From the NCBI GenBank assembly GCA_903813345.2, contig CAIIXF020000006.1, positions 4,115,096-4,179,095 of the forward strand: DNA of 64,000 bases, written 5' to 3'. The position numbers and the translations under genes were made by a program. Shown piece by piece: positions 35,150 to 47,073 of the stretch. The DNA is from Owenia fusiformis. Taxonomy: Eukaryota; Annelida; Polychaeta; Sabellida; Oweniidae. Numbering within the stretch: position 1 is the first letter of the stretch; each line of letters begins with the position of its first letter. Below the pieces are notes generated by a model. The model had not been told where the DNA came from and searched no databases. It saw only the letters and a program-made list of their open reading frames with translations.

Positions 35150-37745
35150 TATATCTTGTTGATGGCATAATTAAGGTTACTAGAACATTCCTTGCATGTG
35201 TTGTCCTAACTTGATGTAACCAGAAGTTATGAATTTGCCATGTATGTGACAAGCACGTTACAGTCTCTTTATTTTGGCAAAGTCGTTGTTAAGGTTGGTA
35301 CTACATTCCTGGCTCGTGATATCTAAGTCGAACGTAACTTGTATACTCATTTATGCGTGTCCACACTTTCCTTTGCCTACAACGTTCTATAGTTAATGTT
35401 ACCAGAACTTTAACTTGGCCACGTATATGTGACGTTGCATTAGCACGTTACAGTCTGTTATTTTATTTTTGCAGTCATTGTTAAGGTTGCTACTACATTC
35501 CTAGCACATGATATTTAAGTAAAATGTAACGTTGTATAAACATCTGTACGAGTCCAGACCTTCCTGTGCCTACATCGGTCCAAGACAAACGTTACCAGAA
35601 CTTTAAACTGGCCAGGTAAATGTTACGTTGTATAAGCACATTACAGTCTCACTATTTTTACGAAGTCATTGTTAAGGTTGGTTCTACATTCCTGGCACGT
35701 GATATTTAAGTCAAATGTAACGTTCTTTAAACATCTGTGCGAGTCCACACCTTCCTGTACCTACTACGTTCCATAATTAACGTACCAGAACTTAAAACTG
35801 GCCACGTATATGTGACGTTGCATAAGCACATTACAGTCTCGTTATTTTTGCGAAGTTATCGTTTAGGTTGGTTCTACGTTCCTGGCACGTGATATTTAAG
35901 TCAAATGTAACGTTCTTTGAACATCTGTGCGAGTCCACACCTTCCTGTACCTACAACGTTCCATAATTAACGTATCAGAAATTTAGATTGGCCACGTATT
36001 TATGACGTAATGTAAGTACGTTACATTTTCGTTATTTTGGCGAAGTCATCGTTTAGGTTGGTTCCACGTTCCTGGCACGTGATATTTAAGTCAAATGTAA
36101 CGTTCTTTAAACATCTGTGCGAGTCCACACCTTCCTGTACCTACAACGTTCCATATCAACGTTACCAGAAATTTAGATTGGTCACGTATATATGACGTAA
36201 TGTTAGTACGTTACATTTTCGTTATTTTGGTGACGTAATTGTTAAGGTCGCTACTACGTTCCTGACACGTGATATTTAAGTCAAATGTAACGTTCTTTAA
36301 ACATCTATGCGAGTCCACACCTTCCTGTACCTACAACGTTCCATATCAACGTTACCAGAAATTTAGATTGGCCACGTATATATGACGTAATGTAAGTACG
36401 TTACATTTTCGTTATTTTGGTGACGTAATTGTTAAGGTCGCTACTACGTTCCTGACACGTGATATTTAAGTCAAATGTAACGTTCTTTAAACATCTGTGC
36501 GAGTCCACACCTTCCTGTACCTACAACGTTCCATATCAACGTTACCAGAAATTTAGATTGGCCACGTATATATGACGTAATGTAAGTACGTTACATTTTC
36601 GTTATTTTGGCGAAGTCATCGTTTAGGTTGGTTCTACGTTCCTGGCACGTGATATTTAAGTCAAATGTAACGTTCTTTAAACATCTGTGCGAGTCCACAC
36701 CTTCCTGTACCTACAACGTTCCATATCAACGTTACCAGAAATTTAGATTGGCCACGTATTTATGACGTAATGTAAGTACGTTACATTTTCGTTATTTTGG
36801 TGACGTAATTGTTAAGGTCGCTACTACGTTCCTGACACGTGATATTTAAGTCAAATGTAACGTTCTTTAAACATCTATGCGAGTCCACACCTTCCTGTAC
36901 CTACAACGTTCCATATCAACGTTACCAGAAATTTAGATTGGCCACGTATATATGACGTAATGTAAGTACGTTACAGTTTCGTTATTTTGGCGACGTTATT
37001 GTTAAGGTCGCTACTACGTTCCTGACACGTGATATTTAAGTCAAATGTAACGTTCTTTAAACATCTGTGCGAGTCCACACCTTCCTGTACCTACAACGTT
37101 CCATATCAACGTTACCAGAAATTTAGATTGGCCACGTATATATGACGTAATGTAAGTACGTTACAGTTTCGTTATTTTGGCGACGTTATTGTTAAGGTCG
37201 CTACTACGTTCCTGACACGTGATATTTAAGTCAAATGTAACGTTCTTTAAACATCTGTGCGAGTCCACACCTTCCTGTACCTACAACGTTCCATATCAAC
37301 GTTACCAGAAATTTAGATTGGCCACGTATTTATGACGTAATGTAAGTACGTTACATTTTCGTTATTTTGGTGACGTAATTGTTAAGGTCGCTACTACGTT
37401 CCTGACACGTGATATTTAAGTCAAATGTAACGTTCTTTAAACATCTATGCGAGTCCACACCTTCCTGTACCTACAACGTTCCATATCAACGTTACCAGAA
37501 ATTTAGATTGGCCACGTATATATGACGTAATGTAAGTACGTTACAGTTTCGTTATTTTGGCGACGTTATTGTTAAGGTCGCTACTACGTTCCTGACACGT
37601 GATATTTAAGTCAAATGTAACGTTCTTTAAACATCTGTGCGAGTCCACACCTTCCTGTACCTACAACGTTCCATATTTAACGTTGCTACAACTTGAGACA
37701 TATATTCTGACGACGTTATCACAACGTAAAATTGTTAGCTGGGTA
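35150..37745. repeat. 190-bp ACGT-rich tandem array (about 13 copies)
   Basis: CGTTCTTTAAACATCTGTGC recurs at 36101, 36291, 36481, 36671, 36861, 37051, 37241, 37431 and 37621: exactly 190 bp. The first copies (35150-35900) are more diverged. Two monomer variants (TTGGCGAAGTCATCG versus TTGGTGACGTAATTG) are interspersed. AACGTT, ACGT and CACGT are unusually frequent. The array ends at 37745 with AATTGTTAGCTGGGTA, an inverted relative of the CATACCCAGCAAACA start at 26971. Confidence 0.92.
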
Positions 37746-38114
37746 TTTTCTCAACAAAAAACACTGACGTAGCTCACATTGGGAGATAGTAGTAAGCACT
37801 TGAAGTTGATTTCAGTAGATCAGTTACACCTGTCATGATTTCAAGGAAAGACACAAAGTATCCGTCAAAAGAGAAAAGCTTACATAAATGCGAGCAAAAT
37901 CTGCAGATTTATTATAGCTATTGACTTCTCGAATATGTTGAACGCACAACTCGAAACAATACTTGAAATTGAATAAAATTGACAAAATATGAGAAGACAG
38001 TCTAAAACCTAACTGGGAGAGCTGCCATTGTTTGCCCAGAAATCTTCAGAGATTTTGACTGGTACTTTGTGTCTTTCCATCAAAATTGCCATTTTGGTTT
38101 CTCGCTGGGTAATT

Positions 38115-38900
38115 CACAGATGAAGAGAAATCTTGATTGACAAAAATACAGCTGATAGCTAACAGCTTTTCTTAAACAGAAGATAAAGGAAGATATAAAA
38201 GAACCTGTTATGATTTTGAAGCGGGTGATAGCCGATAGGGGGCATGTTAAGGCTGTAAGTAGAGGGTGTAGCCGAATAAATCTAACCCAAATAGAGTTTA
38301 ACACATCTCAGTAGGCCTATAGGCAAAATTAAAATTCATTAAAGTTTCATCACTTTAGCATGTGTACATTTGCTGGCCTTCTAATATTTTGCCAATTGAT
38401 TTGTTAGGCTTGATTGCAAATTCTTATGAAATATAAGAGTGTATGGTTTCAATGTACTGTACTCCCGATATTTTTCGCGTGCAATTTAGTTTCGTGCTTT
38501 TCGCGATTGTGTAAAAATCACGAAAATTAATAGTCGCGAATATCGCCAATTAAAGGTGAGGTGCAACATGCCATTGACTAAGATCTAGAGATTGTAAATC
38601 TTATCCAAAGTATATGATATTGGGTAGGTGTAATTACTGTAGATAAGATAAATTAATTTTGAGGATTCAGAGAATAATGGAAGTTAAACCTTTGATATCC
38701 GCAAAATTTAATGGCCGCAAAATTGGTATTTCTCAAAATTCATGAAATTTAAACTCGCAAATTAACCGGTAGTACAGTATTTGCATGTGGAATAATTATG
38801 ATATTGAGAGCATTGATGAAACAAATGCAATGAACTGATTTGATTGGCCAAGGGAGCATTGGAATTTTGACCTGAAGTTCACATGATTGTTGCTATAGGC
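38115..38900 (+). repeat. Diverged local duplication, copy 1
   Basis: GATGAAGAGAAATCTTGATT, CAGCTGATAGCTAACAG, GCGGGTGATAGCCGATAGG and GTACAGTATTTGCATGTG with AATAATTATGATAT recur in the same order at 40237-40740. The ~2.1-kb offset and substitutions indicate an old tandem duplication. It includes the MITE at 38455-38779. Confidence 0.65.
38455..38779. mobile_element. ~325-bp MITE with TACTGTACTCCCG ends
   Basis: TACTGTACTCCCGATATTTT at the left is matched by the inverted CGGTAGTACAGTA at the right; TCGCGAATATCGCC and CCGCAAAATT motifs lie inside. A degraded right half recurs at about 40540-40632 within the duplicated block. No coding capacity. Confidence 0.6.
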
Positions 38901-38950
38901 CTTATGATTTTTTGGAATTCCAGTAATACTATTAATGTCTATTATACTTA

Positions 38951-39010
38951 TACAGTAAAACCTGTCTTATCCAAATGCCACCGCTACAAATTAAAAACAT
39001 TCAGATTTAA
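38951..39010 (+). mobile_element. Tigger/pogo-like terminal sequence
   Basis: ACAGTAAAACCTGTCTTATC with CAAATGCCACCG and ACATTCAGAT occurs here, in altered form at 39139-39230, and again at 40895-40965. CAGTAAAACCTSTCT-type termini next to TA are typical of Tigger/pogo (TcMar) elements. No complete element with both ends was delimited. Confidence 0.45.
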
Positions 39011-39156
39011 ACGTCTGATTTCGAGGTTTTTGCATCCGAAAGATTCTTGATTTTGAAAAAATATTATTGCATTTTCACTTAATATTACTAGCATTGTAGG
39101 CGTTATGATTTTTTGGAATTCCAGTAATACTATTATACTTATACAGTAATATCTGT

Positions 39157-39250
39157 CTAATACTTATACAGTAATATCTGTCTAATCCAAATGCCACCAT
39201 GACCAGTTAAAACACCATGACCAGTTAAAAAAAAACATTCAGATGTGGAG
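39157..39250 (+). mobile_element. Tigger/pogo-like terminal sequence, degraded
   Basis: ACAGTAATATCTGTCTAATC with CAAATGCCACCATGACCAGT is a diverged copy of the 38951 terminus. It carries an internal tandem duplication of TACTTATACAGTAATATCTG and of CACCATGACCAGTTAAAA. Confidence 0.45.
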
Positions 39251-40236
39251 GTGATCGGATTTCGAGGATTTTGCATTCGCAAGATTCTGCATTTTAAAAA
39301 TATAAATGCATTTTCACTAAAAAGTATTAAGATTACTTTTGACCGCATAGCTTTATGACATTCCAAAATCCAAATCGAATGCTTGAAAGGTAAAACAGAA
39401 GTGTGCAATCAGAGATGATAGATACTATTGCATGAGTATATGAAGGCCATGTGTCAACTCTTCGATTGATAATACGCCTCGAAATAAACACCCACTGGCT
39501 TGGGAAAGCTATTTTCCCTCTTAATAAATGCCTGTCCCCTTGGAAAAATGTTTTCAAATTCCCTCTTAGTCTTAATAAAAGCCAATGGCATTTATTTTGA
39601 GTTCTTTCTAATAAAGGCCCTGTGCAAAATAAATGCTCAGTGGGCCTATATGTTCGTTGAATTTAAAATTTCCCCTTCTACTCAATTTTATAAATGTTTT
39701 ATGCATCAGTATGTTGCATTTGGAGACACAAATAAACTCTTAAAAGGAAAATATTTTCTCTTTAGTATGTTAACTTTGTCTACAAATGCAACATATTAAT
39801 GTGAAAACATTATAAAAAAATGGAAGGAACTGAAAATCAGGAAAACATTTTTGAAAAAAAATGTTGATGGGGTCTTTGCACCTTCCCTGTCTCAATCTCC
39901 AATTTTTTTTTATCATCTGTATGAGTACTTTTCCTTTAGATAATGCATTGGCCTAACATACACACCTTACATTTTCAGAAAATTTCTGCAATTCAACATA
40001 TGACCGTCTAAATTCTGTTGCGAAACCTTTAGTATTCTTTCAAGAAATTTCCTGCTTACATGAAAGTCTTTTACAGTTTTACATTCTGTTTTTTTTTTAA
40101 TGTAACATAATGGCTGATACCAATATTGTTCAAAGTTGTATATGTTTACACTATGGAACTAATCATTCTTTGAATTGAGTTCGATTCCTGAACAACTAGA
40201 TATTTGACTAAACATTCCTTGGATTTGATTTGGTTT

Positions 40237-40970
40237 GATGAAGAGAAATCTTGACTGACAAAAATGCAGCTGATAACTAACAGATTTTCCCAAACAGAAA
40301 ATATAAAAAAAATTTAAAGTGAGCACTTGATTTCAATAGTTTAGTTTCACCTATGCTTTTGAAGCAGGTGATAGCTGATAGGTGTCATGTAAAGGCTTTA
40401 AGTACATGGTATAGCAATAATTAAAGGTAAGAAGGTACTGTTTCATTCATATTTCTTGGTTTTAAAAACATTTAATCAAATAAGCTGGAAATTTTTTTGA
40501 GAAATGATATGATGGTGAAAGAAATAGATACAAAATTATAAAAAATTTATAATTAGCGAAAATTAATATCCGCAAAATTTCAAAATTGCAAAATTGTGAA
40601 AGATAACAGCATCAAATATTAGTGGCAGTACAGTATTTGCATGTGAAATAATTATGATATATTAATATAATAATATAATAATTGATGAAACAATTGCAAT
40701 GAACTGTTTTGATTAGCCAAGGCCAGAGCATTGGAATTTGAACTAAAGTTGAGTATAATGTTATTGTATAAATTAAAAAAATAATTATAGAGACTTCTTA
40801 CAAAGTTGATCTTCATTTCAAATAGCTGAGAATATTTCCCAAAATAGATTGACTAGGCCTTCAGATTTTTTTGAATTTCAGTATTACTATTACTCATACA
40901 GTAAAACCTGTCTAATCCAAATGCCACCGTGCAGTTAAAAACATTCAGATTGGGAGGTGTATGTTATCAC
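40237..40970 (+). repeat. Diverged local duplication, copy 2
   Basis: Second copy of the 38115-38900 block in the same orientation, ending in another ACAGTAAAACCTGTCTAATC terminus at about 40895. Internal parts are deleted or replaced relative to copy 1. Confidence 0.6.
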
Positions 40971-40979
40971 AATAGATTA

Positions 40980-41640
40980 TAATTATATCATTGATAATTT
41001 AGAGTTTATTCAAAGATGGCAGCAGCATTCTCAGAACAAAACAATCAGAATCTCATTAATCTTTTGTTCACGTTAGTTATTTAAACTTTATATTCATATA
41101 TAGATGGTAGTTCTTAAATATATGATAGACACCAATAATTCAACATCATAATTTAACCTTTTCCATTAAATATACCCTGTATCAAGCACAGAAACGTATT
41201 TACACCCTTTACTAAAATGACTACCCCTGTATCACGCACTTGTATCTACAATAATATATATATATATTTTAAACAGTCTACCTGTATGGATGGCTTTTGA
41301 AAGTATTTGAAAAAAACATTTATATAAAGCCGAAATAAAAAAGGCTTTAAAAATACAAGTGGAAACATTTAACCTCAATTTTGTACATATTCGAGCACAT
41401 CTATTATAATCACTTGAAATATTCGAAAGTGGCTTCTACAGGCTATTGCCGTCCGCTCTTATTTTTACAATTGGATGGAGCAATTTTGACAGGATTAGCA
41501 CATAATTGCCCATATATAAATAATCCCTAGAATATATCAAAAGAAATCATCGTCTTACCTTAGTTAGTTTGGCATAACTAATGGCATAACAAAGTGGACG
41601 CTTCGGAAGCTCTCCTGAATCATTCTATTCACTCACAACG
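40980..41640. other. No gene recognised; (TA)n run
   Basis: AT-rich sequence preceding the LINE insertion, with a short TA run at about 41254-41267. Nothing else could be supported. Confidence 0.45.
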
Positions 41641-41642
41641 AT

Positions 41643-43083
41643 AATATGGGAATCGTGGTTTTACCTAGTATATCGGGTGAGTTCCACAAACGGATTAAAA
41701 ACCTTTTCACTACATTTATTTGGAATTCCCCAGTCTCTAAGGTAAGTTTTTCTCAACTGGTCAAAGACTACAAAGACGGGGGTTTAAGAATGATCGACCC
41801 ACAACTATTTGAAAACTCACTAAAACTAACATGGTTGCAAAAACTACTTAGAAATGGCACCTGGCAAGATATTGCCATAAAAACTTTGGGTTTGGAATCA
41901 GGTAAGGAGCTATTTACATACGACGCGAAATCATTACAAAGAATTGAATGTAGCGTTCCAAATCCGTTTTGGAGAAGTTTTACTCGTGCCTTCCAACATT
42001 ACACCCAAATTCAAGAGCGTATCGTAGAAAATGATCAATCTCTTCACGCGGAGAATATTTTGTGCAATACCTGGTTAAAATATACGAGAAACGAAAATGT
42101 TAAGGTTATCATTAAAGAAATTAAAGGCGCAAAAGAAACACTTGTACTTCGTAATATGTTTCAGCCGAATAAACAAGTTATTAACCTCAACGAATTTAAC
42201 CAAAAATTTAAGGCAAAGTTAAACTTCCTGGATTTTTTATCTTTAAAAAACTCAATACCAACTGACTGGATTAAGACTATTTTAACTTGTGAACATAATA
42301 TGAATGAAACCCGTACGATTAAAAAATACTTGAATAAGTTTCAATCTCGTTCAAAAATATGTAAACAAATTTACTGGGAATTTATCAAAAGTATACCAAT
42401 AAACGGCACCTATTCGAAAAAGTGGAATATTGATTTGAATGCAACAATTGAAACAGGAGACTGGGAAATAATAAATAAAATGAACAAATTAAGCAATTTC
42501 GAACCTAAACTTGCATCATTTAACTATAAAGTAATACATAGATTTGTTACGACTAACAAATACCTAAAGATGTGTGGTCTAACAGACTCCGATATGTGCA
42601 CTTTTTGTCGGTTACATGTAGAAACAATATGCCACCTTTTTTACGATTGTGCAATAGTCCAGGACCTTGTACAAGATATAAAACAATGGCTCCCGAAAGA
42701 ATATGAGCATTTCTGTAACAAGCAAACTATCATATTAGGACCAAACTTAATGACCAAAGAGGCAGTTGTTTTAAATAACTTTTTTAGTATTTTTAAAAGA
42801 TATGTATTCCTATGTAAACATTCTAGGGTGAAACCAACATTTAGAGGTTTTAAGCTAAATATATTAACCTACTATAAACTTGACATAAGTGTTGGAAGAG
42901 GAGATAAATAGGATCCTCTAAACGATATACTTTCGATGACTGATTTTCCTTGATAATTTACCATATAATTGACAATACAACCTGTATGCATCTATTTCGA
43001 TATATTTTTGTAAACATGTGACAAATATGTAGCTGTTCTTGACCTAAATAAATATATATTAAAAAAAAAAATATGGGAATCGT
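41643..43083 (+). mobile_element. 5'-truncated LINE with poly(A) and 14-bp target duplication
   Basis: A ~1.41-kb insertion is flanked by exact copies of AATATGGGAATCGT (41643-41656 and 43070-43083). It contains the 3' part of a non-LTR ORF2, a ~100-bp 3' UTR, an AATAAA at about 43047-43052 and a run of A at 43061-43070 overlapping the right duplication. These are the hallmarks of target-primed reverse transcription with 5' truncation. The intact frame and perfect duplication indicate a young insertion. Confidence 0.92.
41646..42911 (+). CDS. LINE ORF2 C-terminal fragment (post-RT region and Cys motif)
   Basis: A 421-codon frame. After the first few residues it shows FTTFIWNSPVSKVSFSQLVK and YKDGGLRMIDPQLFENSLKL (about residues 20-62), characteristic of the region following the reverse transcriptase palm in L1/Tx1-like elements. 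A zinc-knuckle-type motif C318-x2-C321-x8-H330-x4-C335 (CTFCRLHVETICHLFYDC) lies near the C-terminus. The endonuclease and catalytic RT (the YADD-type site) are absent, so the fragment cannot be active. The ATG lies in the target-site duplication and comes from host DNA. The true element begins at about 41657 and the 'start' is fortuitous. The stop at 42909-42911 is the natural ORF end, as the 3' UTR and poly(A) follow. Confidence 0.88.
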   Translation: MGIVVLPSISGEFHKRIKNLFTTFIWNSPVSKVSFSQLVKDYKDGGLRMIDPQLFENSLKLTWLQKLLRNGTWQDIAIKTLGLESGKELFTYDAKSLQRIECSVPNPFWRSFTRAFQHYTQIQERIVENDQSLHAENILCNTWLKYTRNENVKVIIKEIKGAKETLVLRNMFQPNKQVINLNEFNQKFKAKLNFLDFLSLKNSIPTDWIKTILTCEHNMNETRTIKKYLNKFQSRSKICKQIYWEFIKSIPINGTYSKKWNIDLNATIETGDWEIINKMNKLSNFEPKLASFNYKVIHRFVTTNKYLKMCGLTDSDMCTFCRLHVETICHLFYDCAIVQDLVQDIKQWLPKEYEHFCNKQTIILGPNLMTKEAVVLNNFFSIFKRYVFLCKHSRVKPTFRGFKLNILTYYKLDISVGRGDK

Positions 43084-43089
43084 AGATTA

Positions 43090-44270
43090 TCCCTGAACTT
43101 TGCCCATTTTACATATCAGATTAAGTTGCTTCATCAATTCCTCCCATGCTGTCCAATTCAGTACATATCTTTTGGACAATAAAAATCTATCCAGTCAAAG
43201 TTAGAACAAAATACAAATCAAAATGTGAAAATAATCTAGCTCGATAACTATTTTACGTCATCACATCATTTCAATCATATACTTAATGGAATTGAATATT
43301 AACACAATGTACAGATATTTTGATCTTTCCGGTAGCAAATAAAAACAGAGAACCTCCTGGAAATCATGTATTACATGAGAAATGAGAAATGACTGAGTAT
43401 GATGAAATGTAAAATATTCTAGATATTATACCGCCAGACTCAGTTAAGCAAATTGTAACAAATGTTCATCTGGTAAGCCTATAGAATGTTAAACAATTAC
43501 ATATTATACTGCAGTTAGTAGTAATTTATAAATTAAGAGGCAAGATAACAAGCAGGTGTTTGTCGTATACGAAACTCTCACTAAAGGATACAACTTGATT
43601 AACGCTATAACATGCGTTTCTCATACAAATGATCTGTCTTTTAGAAAAAATTAGGATTAGTGGCCATGATTTGCTATCATGCCATCGTTCCCAAGTATGT
43701 TCTCTGTCAGTAAAAAAAAAGTTTAAATTCAAACACCCCACGAAAATCAAAAAATGTCACATGTCATCCTCCTAAGCAGGTATCCAGAATCCGTACCTCC
43801 TTCCTTCTAAAAAGAAAGAATATATTCTGGATTTTGAAGCCCTGTGATCGGAGGATGGTCACCTGTTGAGTACGCAATTTTTAAAAAAATGTCAAGAATT
43901 GTCATTTTGATTTTGATAGATTGAGGAAGGTAAAAAAATTTCATTCGTGGAATGAAACCAGAATCCGACCAATGTTGATATACTGATCATGATGAAATAA
44001 CAATAACTGGACTGTATTATTCTTGCTTTTGAAATGCCATCTTTTCGTCTATTTTCACCACTTCAGATGAAGAATCAATAATTTGTATGATTTATATACC
44101 TATTTTATCTCATATTGTACTGGTACGACATCTATATATATATATACGAGCGAAATGAAATGTGAACGTATTTTAATCTCGTAACACTTTCCCCCTCTCA
44201 AAGTAAGTCTATCCTTACACTTTCAGATAAATCTATTTTGTTAGAAACATCAACCCTAAGTAACTCCCCT
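43090..44270. other. No gene recognised; short inverted repeat
   Basis: AT-rich sequence. Around 43757-43855 the phrases GTCATCCTCC and GGAGGATGG, and CCAGAATCCG and TTCTGGATTTT, form a short imperfect palindrome. No gene supported. Confidence 0.45.
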
Positions 44271-44276
44271 ACAGAT

Positions 44277-44350
44277 CAGTTCAGTTCAGTTCAGTTCAGT
44301 TCAGTATCTTTATTTTCTCAACATAAGTGAAGATTTTTTCGTCGTTTTCG
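44277..44350 (-). mobile_element. 3' tail of a LINE/SINE ending in (CTGAA)n
   Basis: On the minus strand, sequence ending GAGAAAATAAAGATA runs into six tandem CTGAA units (44277-44306). AATAAA followed by a pentamer repeat is a typical 3' end of CR1/L2/RTE-type elements and their SINEs. The tail at 61222-61250 has the same architecture with a different pentamer. The 5' extent was not determined. Confidence 0.45.
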
Positions 44351-44359
44351 AGAAAAGAC

Positions 44360-46840
44360 GGGTTCCTTTTCGTAAGACATGGGACTACTGAGTTCATCAG
44401 CCTGATTCATAGAACGCACGTAGTATGACGTTGACTCAACTCCTTTTAATGTTTATTTATATAATTAAAACATATTTCATAATATGATCAAGATCAAGTC
44501 TATTTATATAGCTTTCCCCGCATCTATTATCTTATCATTAATAATCATTACATTTAATGTTACTATGGCATCTATGACGTTTTCCCTTCCAGAGTCATTA
44601 TGGTGTAAATAATACAAATAAGAGGATCAGTTTGGTATATTACCGTACGTCTCTACTATTAATCTCATATAATCCTGTAATAAGGGTAACATTACTTCAC
44701 GCCATCGTAGCGATATACTAATATACTACTGCCTTCAACCTAATCATACATTGATTAGAGGTTAAGTTTGTTAGAAAGGGAGGAGACGAGGCGAGAGAAC
44801 TTACATTGTATTTTGTAAGTATTTGTTAAGTAACATCTATATATTCCCAGGAGTTGTGACTTTATTCAAAGAATAAAGAATCCTATATTGTTAAATTAAG
44901 CATTCGATTTTAGCTTTTTTAAAGAAACATTCAAACATTTCAGATCTTGATTCTCATTATATTGGGTTAAGGATTTATAATGGTCATTTACATAAATATC
45001 TCCCATGATGCATCGCTTTGGAAGGGACAAATTTTCATTGGCCCGCCGAACGAGTCGATTACTCCGAACGAAACGTCTGGAGATTGCAAAGTCAAAGGTC
45101 ACGATCCGCTAATATCATTGGTCAAGGATTACATCATATCGTATCTTTAGCATCATATTGGCGGAAGATTGTTCGAACAAAATTTCACGAACAAAATCTG
45201 ATAAAACTAGCGTGAATCTTGACAAAAATGACAGTTTCTCAGCCTCCGATATTCCACTGTCAGCGCTCGAGCATATTTACATGATACATTCTATTCAATA
45301 ATCAGAAAGATAATCGGAGATTCAAAGTTACATTATTTATATTTTTCAATCTCAATGGCGTCTGAGCAATTTGTGGGGAAATCAGTGACGTGCTGGAATT
45401 GGACGGCATTTCCAACTAAAGATTTCTTCAGATTTGGGGATTATAGTTCAAAACAAGCCTTTGTTGTAATTCTTAATATCATACATATCTATCATTTGTG
45501 CAAAAGCAACACTACATAAATGTTTAATAAAGCTGTAGTGCGGCATTGAAAATCGCACTCCTGTGTAATCCAATGGGAAAGAACCAGGATGAAGACGAAG
45601 TTGTACCTCCCATGAGAACTCTTCGAACGTGAGGTAACTAAACTGAACTAAACTAAAAATTTATCGCGTATTGGCTTATTCTATCGTTCTGTGATTGTCT
45701 GGTATCTAATATCACTTTGGAATACCCACAAAATACTAGCTACTTTCGGGGTCAATTAAAACTGGATATCGAAATCAAGTTAATTCAAGTCTTCGTTTTT
45801 CTCTCTGAAAAGGCGTTGTTAGAAAACATTTGATGTGATAGGTAAGACATCTGAGTCAAAGCAATATCACCCAAGTCAGCAGCTCGCTAATCACTTTCTC
45901 ATCGAGGCACTCGTAAAACACCTAGAAATCGAAATGATTATGTTATTACCTTCTATTTGTGTGCTTGTGATTATGAGCACATTATATTGGATGAAAACAA
46001 ACATACCTTGCGTTTGTCATCTCACGTTGCCATGGATTTCATATAACATTCTGGGTGTTACATGCCGCATTATGTAACATATTCCCTTCTTGATTTGACG
46101 TCCTGACATCAATGAGTCAATGTACGTCTCTAATTATCGGGGACGGGTCAATGTATCAAAATTGGTATTGATAAAGGTTTGATAACGTTGCAAAACACGT
46201 TGTTTTACGCCAACTAGGGTAATACTGATTGGATATTTGAGCCGTCCCCTGGGATAATCTGCTGCAATCTGATCATTACTATGAATGCAGGGGTCCCGGG
46301 AGAGAAGGCAGACAAATAACCAGCAGTTACGGTGTTCGATCATGCGAACAAACATCATTTATATCATTTGATTTAATTTATTTGAAAAGAATTTATAATA
46401 ATGGAAAGGAATGCATATTCTGGTATTCAAAAATACGTGACATTGTGTTCAAGATTGCAAATCAATTGCTAATAAACGGTTTGGATCTGGCCAATTTGTC
46501 AACCTATATTGTCCCCATTCCAGGTTTGATTGCACAATCAATTCTTACTTTATCAAGTAATTTGTCAAATTAAAGACAATTTATCAATGTGATGGTCATA
46601 GATTCAAAATGTATGCCTCGTTAACGACCAATGTTAATGTTTTATGGTTAACTGATATCCTGTGCTTAAAGAAATATTGTACCGAACGGAACGGTTCTGG
46701 TTGATAAAAAGAAAAGGGAAGGAAAGCTACTCTTTTATAATTTTCATTATTTTTTTTAATGATATTGGAAAGCGCCCTCATATTCCAGAAGACGTTTTTT
46801 GAATCCTCGTGACGTAACACATTTCTTAATGTTCAATGAA
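44360..46840. other. No gene recognised
   Basis: AT-rich sequence with short frames only (for example 45018-45215, 45835-46077). None has a recognisable motif or clear splice pair. Confidence 0.45.
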
Positions 46841-46842
46841 AA

Positions 46843-47073
46843 AGTCTAATCCATGGATTATTACAGAGCTCTCAAGACAGACTCGTGATATCATTAACGC
46901 ACCGCTTTCTGTCCTCTTATGGTAACATTTTAGTCTAATCCATGGACCATATTAGAGATTTAAAGAGCGACTCGCGATATCATCAATGCATCGCTGTGTG
47001 TACTCTCGTTGTAACATTTTAGTCTAATCCATTGACCATTTTCAGAGATTTAAAGAGAGACTCTCACGATATC
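46843..47073. repeat. ~89-bp satellite, left part
   Basis: AGTCTAATCCATGGA starts units at 46843, 46932 and 47021 (89-bp spacing); each contains CGATATCATCAA and GGTAACATTTT. The third unit is broken at GATATC, where the 5.64-kb element is inserted; it resumes at 52716 in the same orientation. Confidence 0.88.

Noticed and set aside
41646-41656. ATG start of the 421-codon frame as a genuine translation start
   Set aside because: It lies in the 14-bp target duplication contributed by host DNA; the retrotransposon fragment has no start of its own.
44281-44306. Plain microsatellite
   Set aside because: The pentamer run is directly joined to AATAAA-bearing sequence, so it is better read as a retrotransposon tail.
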